From: Deltaproteobacteria bacterium | Lineage (GTDB): Bacteria > Desulfobacterota > DSM-4660 > Desulfatiglandales > Desulfatiglandaceae | Length of the DNA stretch: 8,364 nt | NCBI GenBank assembly: GCA_019314425.1 | Contig: JAFCZI010000134.1 | Coordinates: forward strand, 1 to 8,364 | Direction of reading: 5' to 3' | Shown here: one piece after another, positions 1 to 5,998 of the stretch | Layout: the number at the start of each line of letters is the position of its first letter | Position numbering within the stretch: position 1 is the first letter of the stretch | Notes under the pieces: model-generated | The model's input: only the letters and a program-made list of their open reading frames with translations | Database searches by the model: none | What the model was told of the DNA's origin: nothing | Translations under genes and position numbers: made by a program

Positions 1-991
1 CGTCCACCAGAACACGCGCTCCCGTCACGTTGGCGCTCACCGAAAGGGTGGTCTTCCGGGAAGGAACAGGTTTGGTGACCGTGGCGCCACTGGAGGCCAG
101 TTGAAACACGAAATTCCCCTCATCGTAAAAGGTGTCTTTCATCTTGCCGTACTGGGGCGTCTGGCCCCGGTTATAGTGCAGGACTCTTCTGTGAAGATAC
201 ATGCCCAATTCCGTGCCCGTCACATAGCCGTCTTTGTCCACGTCCGCGTCCCCGCGAAGGGCCCGCAGAACCAGCGGCGTGAAGATGCTCTGGGCCGGCA
301 CCTCTTCCCCCGCGCTTCCCGCCGTAATGAACTGACGCACCGGGCGGGCTGTATAATCGGAGATGTGCGGCGGGTGGGACGGCAGGGCCTTGACCTTGAA
401 GATAGAACCCGAAAAGCAGCTATCGAACAGAAACAGGGCATGCTTGGCTTCAATCCTTCGGCACCAGGCCATAATCTGGCTCATATTCAGGGCCTTTCGG
501 GCAAATCCTTTTTCATCGGACCGGGGGTCCGGCGCATCCGCCGGCACCAGATATCCTTTTCGGCCCCCTTTTCGTGTGTACCCGTGACCGGAAAAGAAAA
601 AGACCAGCCGGTTGTTGGCGTCAAAGCCGTAATCGTCAATGAAGTCCTCAAAAGCTTTTACCAACTGCCGGCTGGTGGGGTTCAGAACCTTCCTCACATG
701 AAATCCCTGAGCATCCAGGGCGGAGGCCACCTGCGCAATTTCCGAAGGGATGCTCTCCAGATCCGGCCACTCCCTTGTGGTATAATCACTTACCCCGACA
801 ACAAGCGCGTAACTCCCCTCGTATAGCCCCACACGTTTCCCGGAGGAATCCGCTATCACCACTTTAATCCCCTTGCTCTGAGCCCCGCAGCAGGCCGGAA
901 CAAAGGCAAAATGATGGCATATGAGAGCGAAAACAATGGCCGTCAGGGTGAAAAAAAGGCCCGTTGCGTGTTTCCGGTTCACGGTTTTCAT
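1..991 (-). CDS. Exported caspase-like (peptidase C14) protein with EF-hand loop and PEGA-like start, 3' end cut by window
   Basis: Reading the minus strand from the ATG at 991-989 gives 330 open codons that run off the left edge. Residues 1 to about 37 form a basic start plus a hydrophobic signal segment (LFFTLTAIVFALI). VPACC at 31-35 weakly resembles a lipobox, but Pro at -2 is atypical. A caspase fold covers about 58-245: GSYALVVGVSDY opens it, FFFSGHGY holds the catalytic His136, and FDSCFSGS holds Cys192. DVDKDGYVTGTE at 250-261 matches the 12-residue EF-hand loop, so calcium may matter, as in many metacaspases. TLSVSANVTGARVLVDG at the edge looks like the start of a PEGA domain; bacterial proteins of this kind often continue into sulfatase-modifying-factor or other repeats. 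GGAGG at 996-1000 precedes the start. It probably acts as a cysteine protease in the periplasm or at the envelope. The specificity (often basic P1 in metacaspases) and target are unknown. Confidence 0.93.
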   Translation of the reverse strand, partial: MKTVNRKHATGLFFTLTAIVFALICHHFAFVPACCGAQSKGIKVVIADSSGKRVGLYEGSYALVVGVSDYTTREWPDLESIPSEIAQVASALDAQGFHVRKVLNPTSRQLVKAFEDFIDDYGFDANNRLVFFFSGHGYTRKGGRKGYLVPADAPDPRSDEKGFARKALNMSQIMAWCRRIEAKHALFLFDSCFSGSIFKVKALPSHPPHISDYTARPVRQFITAGSAGEEVPAQSIFTPLVLRALRGDADVDKDGYVTGTELGMYLHRRVLHYNRGQTPQYGKMKDTFYDEGNFVFQLASSGATVTKPVPSRKTTLSVSANVTGARVLVD

Positions 992-1283
992 GGTTCCTCC
1001 CGTTGCTTTGAAGCTTTGGACATCGGTGTTCTTGCAGTTCCCCGTTATGCTTCGTTCCCTCGTTACTTGAGAGAATACTGGAGATGCTACCATGAAGAAC
1101 GATCTTGAACAACTTTTTGTTGACGATACCGACTGTTTACAAATTGCGACCACTCAAAGTGTGGTGCATGAAAGCATGCTTTACAGTTATTTGTCTTGTT
1201 GCTAGACTGGTGCTCATCCACGGATGAGAAAATTTGTTCAAGTTCAAGGAAGGCGATAATTGTAACTGAAAGGAATCTACAAT
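992..1283. promoter_or_regulatory. Divergent intergenic regulatory region with an inverted pair of TTGTTCAAG motifs
   Basis: This 292-base spacer separates the caspase-like gene (leftward) from the DUF4384 gene (rightward). The word TTGTTCAAG occurs on the plus strand at 1234-1242 and on the minus strand at 1112-1104. Extending the two copies to 20 bases gives 15 identities, roughly AAAA-K-TTGTTCAAG-W-TC. On the plus strand a GATAAT at 1255-1260 follows at 15 bases; on the minus strand a TAGCAT (plus-strand 1084-1089) follows TTGTTC at 17 bases. The two motifs could therefore be weak -35 elements or sites for a common regulator. No strong consensus promoter was seen, and transcription starts are unproven. 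Confidence 0.4.
1092..1205 (+). CDS. Possible 37-residue small ORF in the divergent spacer
   Basis: An ATG at 1092 opens 37 codons ending at TAG 1203-1205. The predicted peptide begins MKNDLEQLFVDDTD and ends YSYLSCC. GGAG at 1080-1083 lies 8 bases upstream, a good ribosome-binding distance. The peptide is acidic at its N-terminus and has three cysteines, two of them terminal; no signal peptide, membrane segment or family was recognised. It lies on the same strand as the DUF4384 gene and overlaps the presumed promoter region of the caspase-like gene, which argues against it or makes it a leader-type ORF. An ORF of this length can easily arise by chance, so this is only a candidate. Confidence 0.2.
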   Translation: MKNDLEQLFVDDTDCLQIATTQSVVHESMLYSYLSCC

Positions 1284-2813
1284 ATGAAAAAGCATCCAGT
1301 TGATTTTCGGCTGCCGGGTTCGAAGCGAATAAGTTTGTTCTGTTTTGCCTTTTTTTCCCTCTTGTTTTTTTGCACAAGCGCTTTTCTCCCCGGATTCACC
1401 CCTTCCCGAGCGGAGGGAGTGGCGCTTGCGGGGAACGATTCCGGCGGTCGGTCTTCTTCCCGGTCCTTGTGGGAAAGCGACCTGAACCTGGACGAAGCAG
1501 TTGAAAGGCTCACCGAAACGCTGGTGGAGCAAGGAAAGCTTGTAGGCCAACCCGTGTTGATCAGTCCCAATGATCTTTACGACGCGAGAACCGGCTTGAG
1601 TCTGCCCCTGGCCACGCAGTTGCGGAATAAACTCATTACCGAGATAAAAAACCGGGGGGGCAGAGCGCTTCTCTCGTGCGCGGACGAAGAAAAATTTATG
1701 ATCCTCCAGGGAACCTGGCAGAAACAGGGGGAGGATCTGAGCATAGATTTGAAGGTGATGAAATTCGGTGTGAATGGACTCGAGGCGGTGGCTTCAGCCT
1801 CTGAAAAGGTGCCGCTGAAAAAGATTGACGCAGAATCTCTGACGCCTGACAGGGGATCGTGGGCAAGGTATCTCGTGCGAAAGCTGGAGCAAAAAAACGC
1901 AAACCTGAACAGTCTGAAAGTTCATCTATGCGATTTCAGTGTCAGGAGCAAAAAGTGCAATTCCGATCTTGGGCCGTATCTAACCGGATGGCTGCGCCCG
2001 GCCCTGGCCGAAGGCCGCGTGTTTGTTCCCCTGGATCAACAAAGGGCGCTCAAGGGTCTGACAACGAATACCCTTCGCACCAGAGGGACACGTGCCATCC
2101 GGCCGGAGCAGCGCAAGCCTGATGCCGGCGCCGGCCTTACAGCCGATCTTCTTAAGGCCGATGGAGAGATCAAAGGCGAGGTCTGGCTTCACGAGAAAAA
2201 GGTGGAAGTACGGGTAAGAGTGACCGACCGGCAGGGTCGGCAGATCACAGCTGCGGCTGTTGCTGTTCCGCCGGAGCTTTTCCCCGGGGATCTGCTCAAA
2301 CCGACTTCCTCCGACCCGGGTTTCAGGTCGACCGCTGCGAAAACAGGGTCAGAAGGTATTTCCAAGGACGGGCTCAAGGTGGAACTTACGACGACCCGGG
2401 GCGAGGGAAGACCCCTGTACCACAATGGCGAGCATATCAAATTCCTGATCCGTCTCAACCGTTCGGCCCGGGTGTATCTGTTCGACCTGGACCCGGAGGG
2501 CAACGCCGTCCTCCTGTACCCGGTGGACGAGAACGGCCGTCTTGCCCAAAGCGGACAGTGCGGTTCCCTCCCCCCGCCGGGCGTACCCATAATCCTGCCC
2601 GAGGACGGATGTTCCTACGATCTGGTGGTAGACAAACCGTATGGCAGGGACCGCGTTTGGGTTGTGGCGGCGGAATTGCCGCTCCAGTTCCCGAGAGAGC
2701 TTACGGGCAAATGGAAAAAAGCGGACTTCCTTGTGAAGAAACTCAGGGAGCAGGGGTTTTCACGAAGGGGCGGGTATGCAGAGTCAGAAGTGGAGGTAAC
2801 AACAAGACCTTAG
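1284..2813 (+). CDS. Exported DUF4384 protein with two FlgO/CsgG-like modules
   Basis: The 509-residue product starts with a basic stretch and a hydrophobic signal segment (about 16-35), with a plausible cleavage after SRA at 41-43, so it should be periplasmic or envelope-associated. Residues about 88-183 and 209-335 look like diverged copies of one alpha/beta module: a VLIS or VHLCDF strand, a helix with RNKL or LRPAL, then LQGTW---GEDLSIDLKVM or IKGEVWLHEKKVEVRVRV, then A-A-VP. This resembles FlgO/CsgG-like envelope proteins. Residues about 375-467 match DUF4384 (LYHNGEHIKFLIRLNRSARVYLFDLDPEGNAVLLYP, later KPYGRDRVWVVAAELPL). DUF4384 is often associated with, or fused to, caspase-like or kinase domains, which fits the divergent caspase-like gene. 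AAGGA at 1270-1274, 9 bases upstream, supports this start. The mature part has five cysteines. The domain call is fairly secure; the biological role is unknown. Confidence 0.88.
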   Translation: MKKHPVDFRLPGSKRISLFCFAFFSLLFFCTSAFLPGFTPSRAEGVALAGNDSGGRSSSRSLWESDLNLDEAVERLTETLVEQGKLVGQPVLISPNDLYDARTGLSLPLATQLRNKLITEIKNRGGRALLSCADEEKFMILQGTWQKQGEDLSIDLKVMKFGVNGLEAVASASEKVPLKKIDAESLTPDRGSWARYLVRKLEQKNANLNSLKVHLCDFSVRSKKCNSDLGPYLTGWLRPALAEGRVFVPLDQQRALKGLTTNTLRTRGTRAIRPEQRKPDAGAGLTADLLKADGEIKGEVWLHEKKVEVRVRVTDRQGRQITAAAVAVPPELFPGDLLKPTSSDPGFRSTAAKTGSEGISKDGLKVELTTTRGEGRPLYHNGEHIKFLIRLNRSARVYLFDLDPEGNAVLLYPVDENGRLAQSGQCGSLPPPGVPIILPEDGCSYDLVVDKPYGRDRVWVVAAELPLQFPRELTGKWKKADFLVKKLREQGFSRRGGYAESEVEVTTRP

Positions 2814-2870
2814 CGCATCGGTGGTCCGACGGATCGTCATGCCGGACACGCTGTATACCTCGTGATTTTG

Positions 2871-2904
2871 GCTCAAAAACTAAGGCAATACTCAGTTTTT
2901 GAGC
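2871..2904. repeat. Perfect 11-bp inverted repeat, possible transcription terminator
   Basis: GCTCAAAAACT at 2871-2881 is the exact reverse complement of AGTTTTTGAGC at 2894-2904, with a 12-base loop. It lies 57 bases after the DUF4384 stop codon, a typical place for a terminator. The stem is AT-rich and no T-run follows on the plus strand (GTCACC), so it is not a classic intrinsic terminator. It could serve as an RNA 3'-end stabiliser or a protein-binding palindrome. Confidence 0.45.
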
Positions 2905-2952
2905 GTCACCCTCACCTGCACCAACCTTCCGCCTATAACTCCACCGATCGTC

Positions 2953-3092
2953 GGCATCCTTCATTTTTCGGTTTACATCTATGGTTTTCCAATCACACGA
3001 TGCAGGTGCGGCTTCAGCCGAGCAGCTTGAGCCCATGTGCGGATAAATCCGCACCTACAAAGCGTTAAACCACTTTTTGGATGAAGGATGCC
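2953..3092. repeat. REP/MITE-like palindromic element
   Basis: GGCATCCTTCAT at 2953-2964 and ATGAAGGATGCC at 3081-3092 form a perfect 12-bp terminal inverted repeat. A further GGTTTA/TAAAC similarity continues inward on both sides. Inside lies a nested palindrome: AGGTGCGG at 3004-3011 pairs with CCGCACCT at 3049-3056, and each arm folds by itself (CGGC-TTCA-GCCG at 3009-3020; TGCGGAT-AA-ATCCGCA at 3038-3053). This paired-hairpin layout with GTAGGTGCGG-type words is typical of REP doublets mobilised by RAYT transposases. No transposase is present in the window. Other genome copies would be needed to confirm a mobile repeat. Confidence 0.5.
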
Positions 3093-3113
3093 CGGTCGTT
3101 TATGACTTTTTTC

Positions 3114-3142
3114 TTGACCTCCACGAAAAACTTCATTAGGAT
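3114..3142 (+). promoter_or_regulatory. Sigma70-type promoter for the TetR-SulP operon
   Basis: TTGACC at 3114-3119 (-35) and TAGGAT at 3137-3142 (-10) are separated by exactly 17 bases. This puts the transcription start near 3149, inside the adjoining palindrome and about 50 bases before the TetR start codon. It is the best promoter in the window. No other good promoter was noticed in the short gaps further down the operon. Confidence 0.65.
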
Positions 3143-3143
3143 T

Positions 3144-3171
3144 AAAACTGACTGAGTGCTCAGTTGGTTTT
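3144..3171. promoter_or_regulatory. Palindromic operator, probable TetR autoregulatory site
   Basis: ACTGAG-TG-CTCAGT (3151-3164) is a perfect inverted repeat with a 2-base centre. Matching outer arms AAAAC (3144-3148) and GTTTT (3167-3171) extend it to a 28-bp near-palindrome. It begins 2 bases after the -10 box and covers the expected transcription start, the classic position for repression by steric block. Size and symmetry fit TetR-family operators. Binding by the downstream regulator is inferred from position. Confidence 0.65.
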
Positions 3172-3185
3172 TCATGGCGGGTCCT

Positions 3186-3191
3186 AAGGAG
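3186..3191 (+). promoter_or_regulatory. Ribosome binding site deciding the TetR start
   Basis: AAGGAG lies 9 bases before the ATG at 3201. The in-frame upstream ATG codons at 3156 and 3174 lack such a site, and the first falls inside the operator, so 3201 is preferred. Confidence 0.7.
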
Positions 3192-3200
3192 TTCATTCGT

Positions 3201-3782
3201 ATGTCCAAAAAAGAGTCCATTCTTAAGGCGGCCACATGGCTTTTCGCCAAAAAAGGCTTCAAGGATGCATCCATGGCGGAGTTAAGCAAACTCACCGGGG
3301 CTGCAGAAGGGACAATATTCTACCATTTTAAGAATAAAGAAACGCTTTTTCTGGCCGTACTGGAAACGGTAAAACTGAAAATTATCAATGATTTTAACGG
3401 GTACACGGCCAGGAAGCATTTTCAAAACGGGCTGAAAATGGTGGAGGAGGTCGTCTCCTTTTATCTCTATCTGGCCGGACACAGCCCGGATCTGTTTATG
3501 TTGCTCCATCGGCACGACGCCTATGAACTGGCTGAGGTGAATCCGATCTGCCGGGAATATCTTGAAGATACCTACAACGGCCTCGTTGACATCTTTGAAA
3601 AAGCCGTAAATCTGGGGAAAAAAGATGGGACCATAGGGGCTGTGCCCGCCAGAAAAATGGCGTTGATTCTTTTCACATTGACCGATGGGCTGGTTCGTTT
3701 CAACAGCTACAATCTTTATAACGCAGGTGCACTGTCCAGTGAACTGATCGCCTCTTGCAGAAGGATGCTTGCAAGCGATTAA
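3201..3782 (+). CDS. TetR/AcrR-family transcriptional regulator
   Basis: The 193-residue product has a usual TetR length. The N-terminal DNA-binding domain spans about 3-50: ILKAATWLFAKKGFKDASMAELSKLTG, then AAEGTIFYHFKNKETLFLAVL, the family hallmark with the recognition helix near 34-42. The remaining helical part (about 60-190) should bind an effector and dimerise; it is too variable to name a ligand. The start at 3201 is chosen from the AAGGAG 9 bases upstream; longer versions would begin inside the operator. The gene lies directly behind a promoter-operator and 42 bases before the SulP gene, so it most likely represses itself and the whole operon until a ligand is present. The effector may relate to the SulP substrate or to membrane or solute stress, but nothing in the sequence identifies it. 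Confidence 0.93.
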   Translation: MSKKESILKAATWLFAKKGFKDASMAELSKLTGAAEGTIFYHFKNKETLFLAVLETVKLKIINDFNGYTARKHFQNGLKMVEEVVSFYLYLAGHSPDLFMLLHRHDAYELAEVNPICREYLEDTYNGLVDIFEKAVNLGKKDGTIGAVPARKMALILFTLTDGLVRFNSYNLYNAGALSSELIASCRRMLASD

Positions 3783-3810
3783 TGATTGCAACAGACAAGT
3801 CTTTCACAAC

Positions 3811-3816
3811 AAGGAG
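3811..3816 (+). promoter_or_regulatory. Ribosome binding site deciding the SulP start
   Basis: AAGGAG lies 8 bases before the ATG at 3825. The reading frame is open from an ATG at 3786, but that codon has no comparable site, and the extra 13 residues (MQQTSLSQQ...) do not resemble a SulP N-terminus. Confidence 0.7.
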
Positions 3817-3824
3817 AAAAATTC

Positions 3825-5987
3825 ATGCTGACCAGAGTGTTTCCATTTTTGGGCTGGTTCAAAGATTACGGCATAACGAGTTTAAGGACTGACTTCCTCT
3901 CGGGCCTTACCGTTGCGCTCGTCCTGATTCCCCAGTCCATGGCCTACGCACAACTGGCGGGACTGCCGCCCTACTATGGCCTATATGCCGCATTTCTGCC
4001 GCCCATGGTTGCGGCCCTGTTCGGATCGAGCCGTCAACTGGCCACCGGCCCCGTAGCGGTAGTATCCCTCATGACGGCAGCATCCCTTGAGCCCCTTGCC
4101 ACAGCAGGAAGTCCGGGCTACATCGCCTATGCAATTCTTCTGGCACTGAGCGTAGGCGCTCTCCAGTTTACGTTGGGCGTCCTGAAACTGGGGCTGGTGG
4201 TCAACTTTCTGTCCCATCCGGTCGTGAACGGATTCACCAATGCCGCAGCCATTATTATCGCATCCTCTCAACTTTCCAAAATGTTCGGGGTCTATGTGGA
4301 CAAGGCCCAGCACCATTACGAGACAATTATACGCGTCATTCAATCCGCCTGGCACTATACCCACTGGCCCACGCTCGCCATGGGGGTCTTGGCGTTTGGG
4401 ATCATGTACGGTTTGCGGCGAATATCTCCGAAGATACCCAATGTTCTGGTGGCGGTGGTCATCACCACCCTCATATCCTGGGGGATCGGTTTTCAGCACA
4501 ACGAGGCCGTTGACGTTTCAGCCATTCAATCCCCGGAAATCAGGGGTATGGTGGAACAATTCAACCGTTCGGTTGCCATCATTCCTTCACTCGCCGACGA
4601 GCGGAGCGAAGTGAATAAAGCCCTGGATGTGGCCAACCAAAATCGGGATCTTGTCGGGGTATTGAATGCGGAACATGAAATCAATGTCTTCACCATCAAT
4701 ATGGCACGGGTGCATCAAGAGATCCATAAAATCCGATCCGCCATACGGGAAATGTTGTTTGAGGGTGTTTTAGAGGAAGATGGAAGGCTGAAATTCTATC
4801 CGAAAAACACACTTTCTGAAGGCTTTAAGGGAGACGGCCGCACCTGGCGCATAAAAGTAGGGAACAAGGCGCTGAAAGCGGATCAACTTCTTATGATCGG
4901 CGGCGGTATGGTGGTGGGAGCGATCCCGAGCGGACTTCCGACCCTGAGCATGCCCAAGGTGGATCTAGGGGTTATCCTCCATCTTCTGCCCTATGCGGCC
5001 ATCATCTCGCTATTGGGTTTCATGGAGGCCATCAGCATCGCCAAGGCCATGGCCGCCAAAACGGGGCAGCGGCTGGATCCAAACCAGGAACTGATCGGGC
5101 AGGGTCTCGGGAATATTATTGGCGCAATGGGAAAAAGCTACCCCACTTCCGGTTCTTTCTCGAGATCTGCGGTGAACCTTCAAAGCGGGGCGATTTCAGG
5201 GTTATCGAGCGTGTTTACCAGTTTAATGGTAATCGTCGCACTTCTTTTTTTCACGCCACTGCTTTACCATCTGCCCCAGTCCGTTCTAGCCGCCGTCATC
5301 ATGATGGCCGTCATCGGGCTGATCAACGTTTCGGGTTTTGTCCATGCGTGGGAAGCCCAATGGTATGATGGCGCCATTGCGATCATCTCCTTTGTCGCCA
5401 CCCTTGCCTTTGCCCCCCACCTGGACCGGGGCATCATGATCGGCGTCGTTCTGTCACTCCTGGTATTTCTCTACAAAAGCATGAGACCCAAAATGGCTTT
5501 TTTGAGCAGGGATGATGACCATGTATTGAGGTGTACAACCAACCACGGACTGCGCGAATGCAGGTACATTGCCATGCTTCGCTTTGACGGCACGCTGTTT
5601 TTTGCCAACGCCAGTTACCTTGAGGACCAGATCGCTGACATCATGCTGAGAAAGAAAATGTTGCGGCATATTATTCTGGTATCCAACGGCATAAATGATA
5701 TTGACGCTTCGGGTGAGGAAACGCTATCTTTACTCGTGGATCGAATCCGTAGCGCCGGAATTGATATCTCCCTCAGCGGGGTAAACGAAACCGTGATGAA
5801 AGTACTCGCAAGAACGCATTTTATAGCAAAAGTCGGAGAGGACCATATTTATCCAACAATGGAAAAGGCAGTTCAGGCCGTTCATGAAAAAACGCACAGG
5901 GGTGGCGAAGAGAAAGTCTGCCCCCTGCTGACGGCGTGTCATCTTTCAGAGCCCGTGAATGGCGCCTCATCAACCATGATAGCATAA
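3825..5987 (+). CDS. SulP-family anion transporter with STAS domain and large internal insertion
   Basis: The 720-residue product belongs to the SulP/SLC26 family, inner-membrane carriers of sulfate, bicarbonate, dicarboxylates or other anions. The N-terminal signature is clear: LIPQSMAYAQLAGLPPYYGLYAAFLPP at 34-60, then GSSRQLATGPVAVVSLMT. The membrane core continues through FMEAISIAKAMAAKTGQRLDPNQELIGQGLGNIIGA (399-434) and SYPTSGSFSRSAVN (438-451) to about 550. A cytoplasmic STAS domain spans about 578-690, with NDIDASGEE at 624-632 at the position of the phosphorylatable Ser loop of anti-sigma-factor antagonists. Most bacterial SulP proteins are about 550-600 residues. Here about 130 hydrophilic, largely helical residues (about 223-355) sit between a membrane helix and the GAIPSGLPTL loop (365-374). 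The tail holds a CPLLTAC pair (699-705). Its stop codon abuts the next gene's ribosome binding site. The substrate cannot be read from sequence; sulfate or bicarbonate are reasonable guesses. Confidence 0.95.
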   Translation: MLTRVFPFLGWFKDYGITSLRTDFLSGLTVALVLIPQSMAYAQLAGLPPYYGLYAAFLPPMVAALFGSSRQLATGPVAVVSLMTAASLEPLATAGSPGYIAYAILLALSVGALQFTLGVLKLGLVVNFLSHPVVNGFTNAAAIIIASSQLSKMFGVYVDKAQHHYETIIRVIQSAWHYTHWPTLAMGVLAFGIMYGLRRISPKIPNVLVAVVITTLISWGIGFQHNEAVDVSAIQSPEIRGMVEQFNRSVAIIPSLADERSEVNKALDVANQNRDLVGVLNAEHEINVFTINMARVHQEIHKIRSAIREMLFEGVLEEDGRLKFYPKNTLSEGFKGDGRTWRIKVGNKALKADQLLMIGGGMVVGAIPSGLPTLSMPKVDLGVILHLLPYAAIISLLGFMEAISIAKAMAAKTGQRLDPNQELIGQGLGNIIGAMGKSYPTSGSFSRSAVNLQSGAISGLSSVFTSLMVIVALLFFTPLLYHLPQSVLAAVIMMAVIGLINVSGFVHAWEAQWYDGAIAIISFVATLAFAPHLDRGIMIGVVLSLLVFLYKSMRPKMAFLSRDDDHVLRCTTNHGLRECRYIAMLRFDGTLFFANASYLEDQIADIMLRKKMLRHIILVSNGINDIDASGEETLSLLVDRIRSAGIDISLSGVNETVMKVLARTHFIAKVGEDHIYPTMEKAVQAVHEKTHRGGEEKVCPLLTACHLSEPVNGASSTMIA

Positions 5988-5991
5988 GGAG
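5986..5991 (+). promoter_or_regulatory. Ribosome binding site overlapping the SulP stop codon
   Basis: AAGGAG shares its two A residues with the SulP stop codon (TAA 5985-5987) and lies 7 bases before the ATG at 5999. It decides this start over the in-frame ATG at 5936, which lies within SulP coding sequence, and suggests translational coupling. Confidence 0.7.
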
Positions 5992-5998
5992 TCAACAC

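Larger units (their letters stand above)
2814..3113. other. Non-coding spacer with palindromic elements
   Basis: No convincing gene is visible between the DUF4384 stop codon and the promoter of the TetR gene. Short ORFs on both strands lack ribosome binding sites and recognisable protein character. The stretch holds an 11-bp inverted repeat at 2871-2904 and a REP/MITE-like element at about 2953-3092, both listed separately. A weak bulged hairpin can also be drawn around 2821-2850, but it is not strong enough to call. Confidence 0.6.

Noticed and set aside
101..826. 241-codon plus-strand ORF opposite the caspase-like gene
   Set aside because: The minus-strand frame has catalytic motifs, a signal peptide and a ribosome binding site; the plus-strand product has no family character and is a shadow.
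1137..1550. Minus-strand ORFs overlapping the divergent spacer and the DUF4384 start
   Set aside because: They cross the signal-peptide coding region of the DUF4384 gene and have low-complexity, basic translations without ribosome binding sites.
2891..2900. CTCAGTT word in the inverted repeat as a second TetR operator
   Set aside because: Only one half-site word matches the operator at 3144-3171; the rest of the palindrome differs, so this is probably chance.
2743..3068. Short ORFs on both strands in the 2814-3113 spacer
   Set aside because: They run through palindromic repeats, lack ribosome binding sites and have no protein-like composition.
3156..3200. Longer TetR start (MLSWFFMAGPKEF...)
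   Set aside because: This start lies within the operator palindrome and near the expected transcription start; AAGGAG supports 3201.
5936..5998. Longer start for the receiver fusion, overlapping SulP
   Set aside because: It lies inside SulP coding sequence without a ribosome binding site; AAGGAG at 5986-5991 points to 5999.
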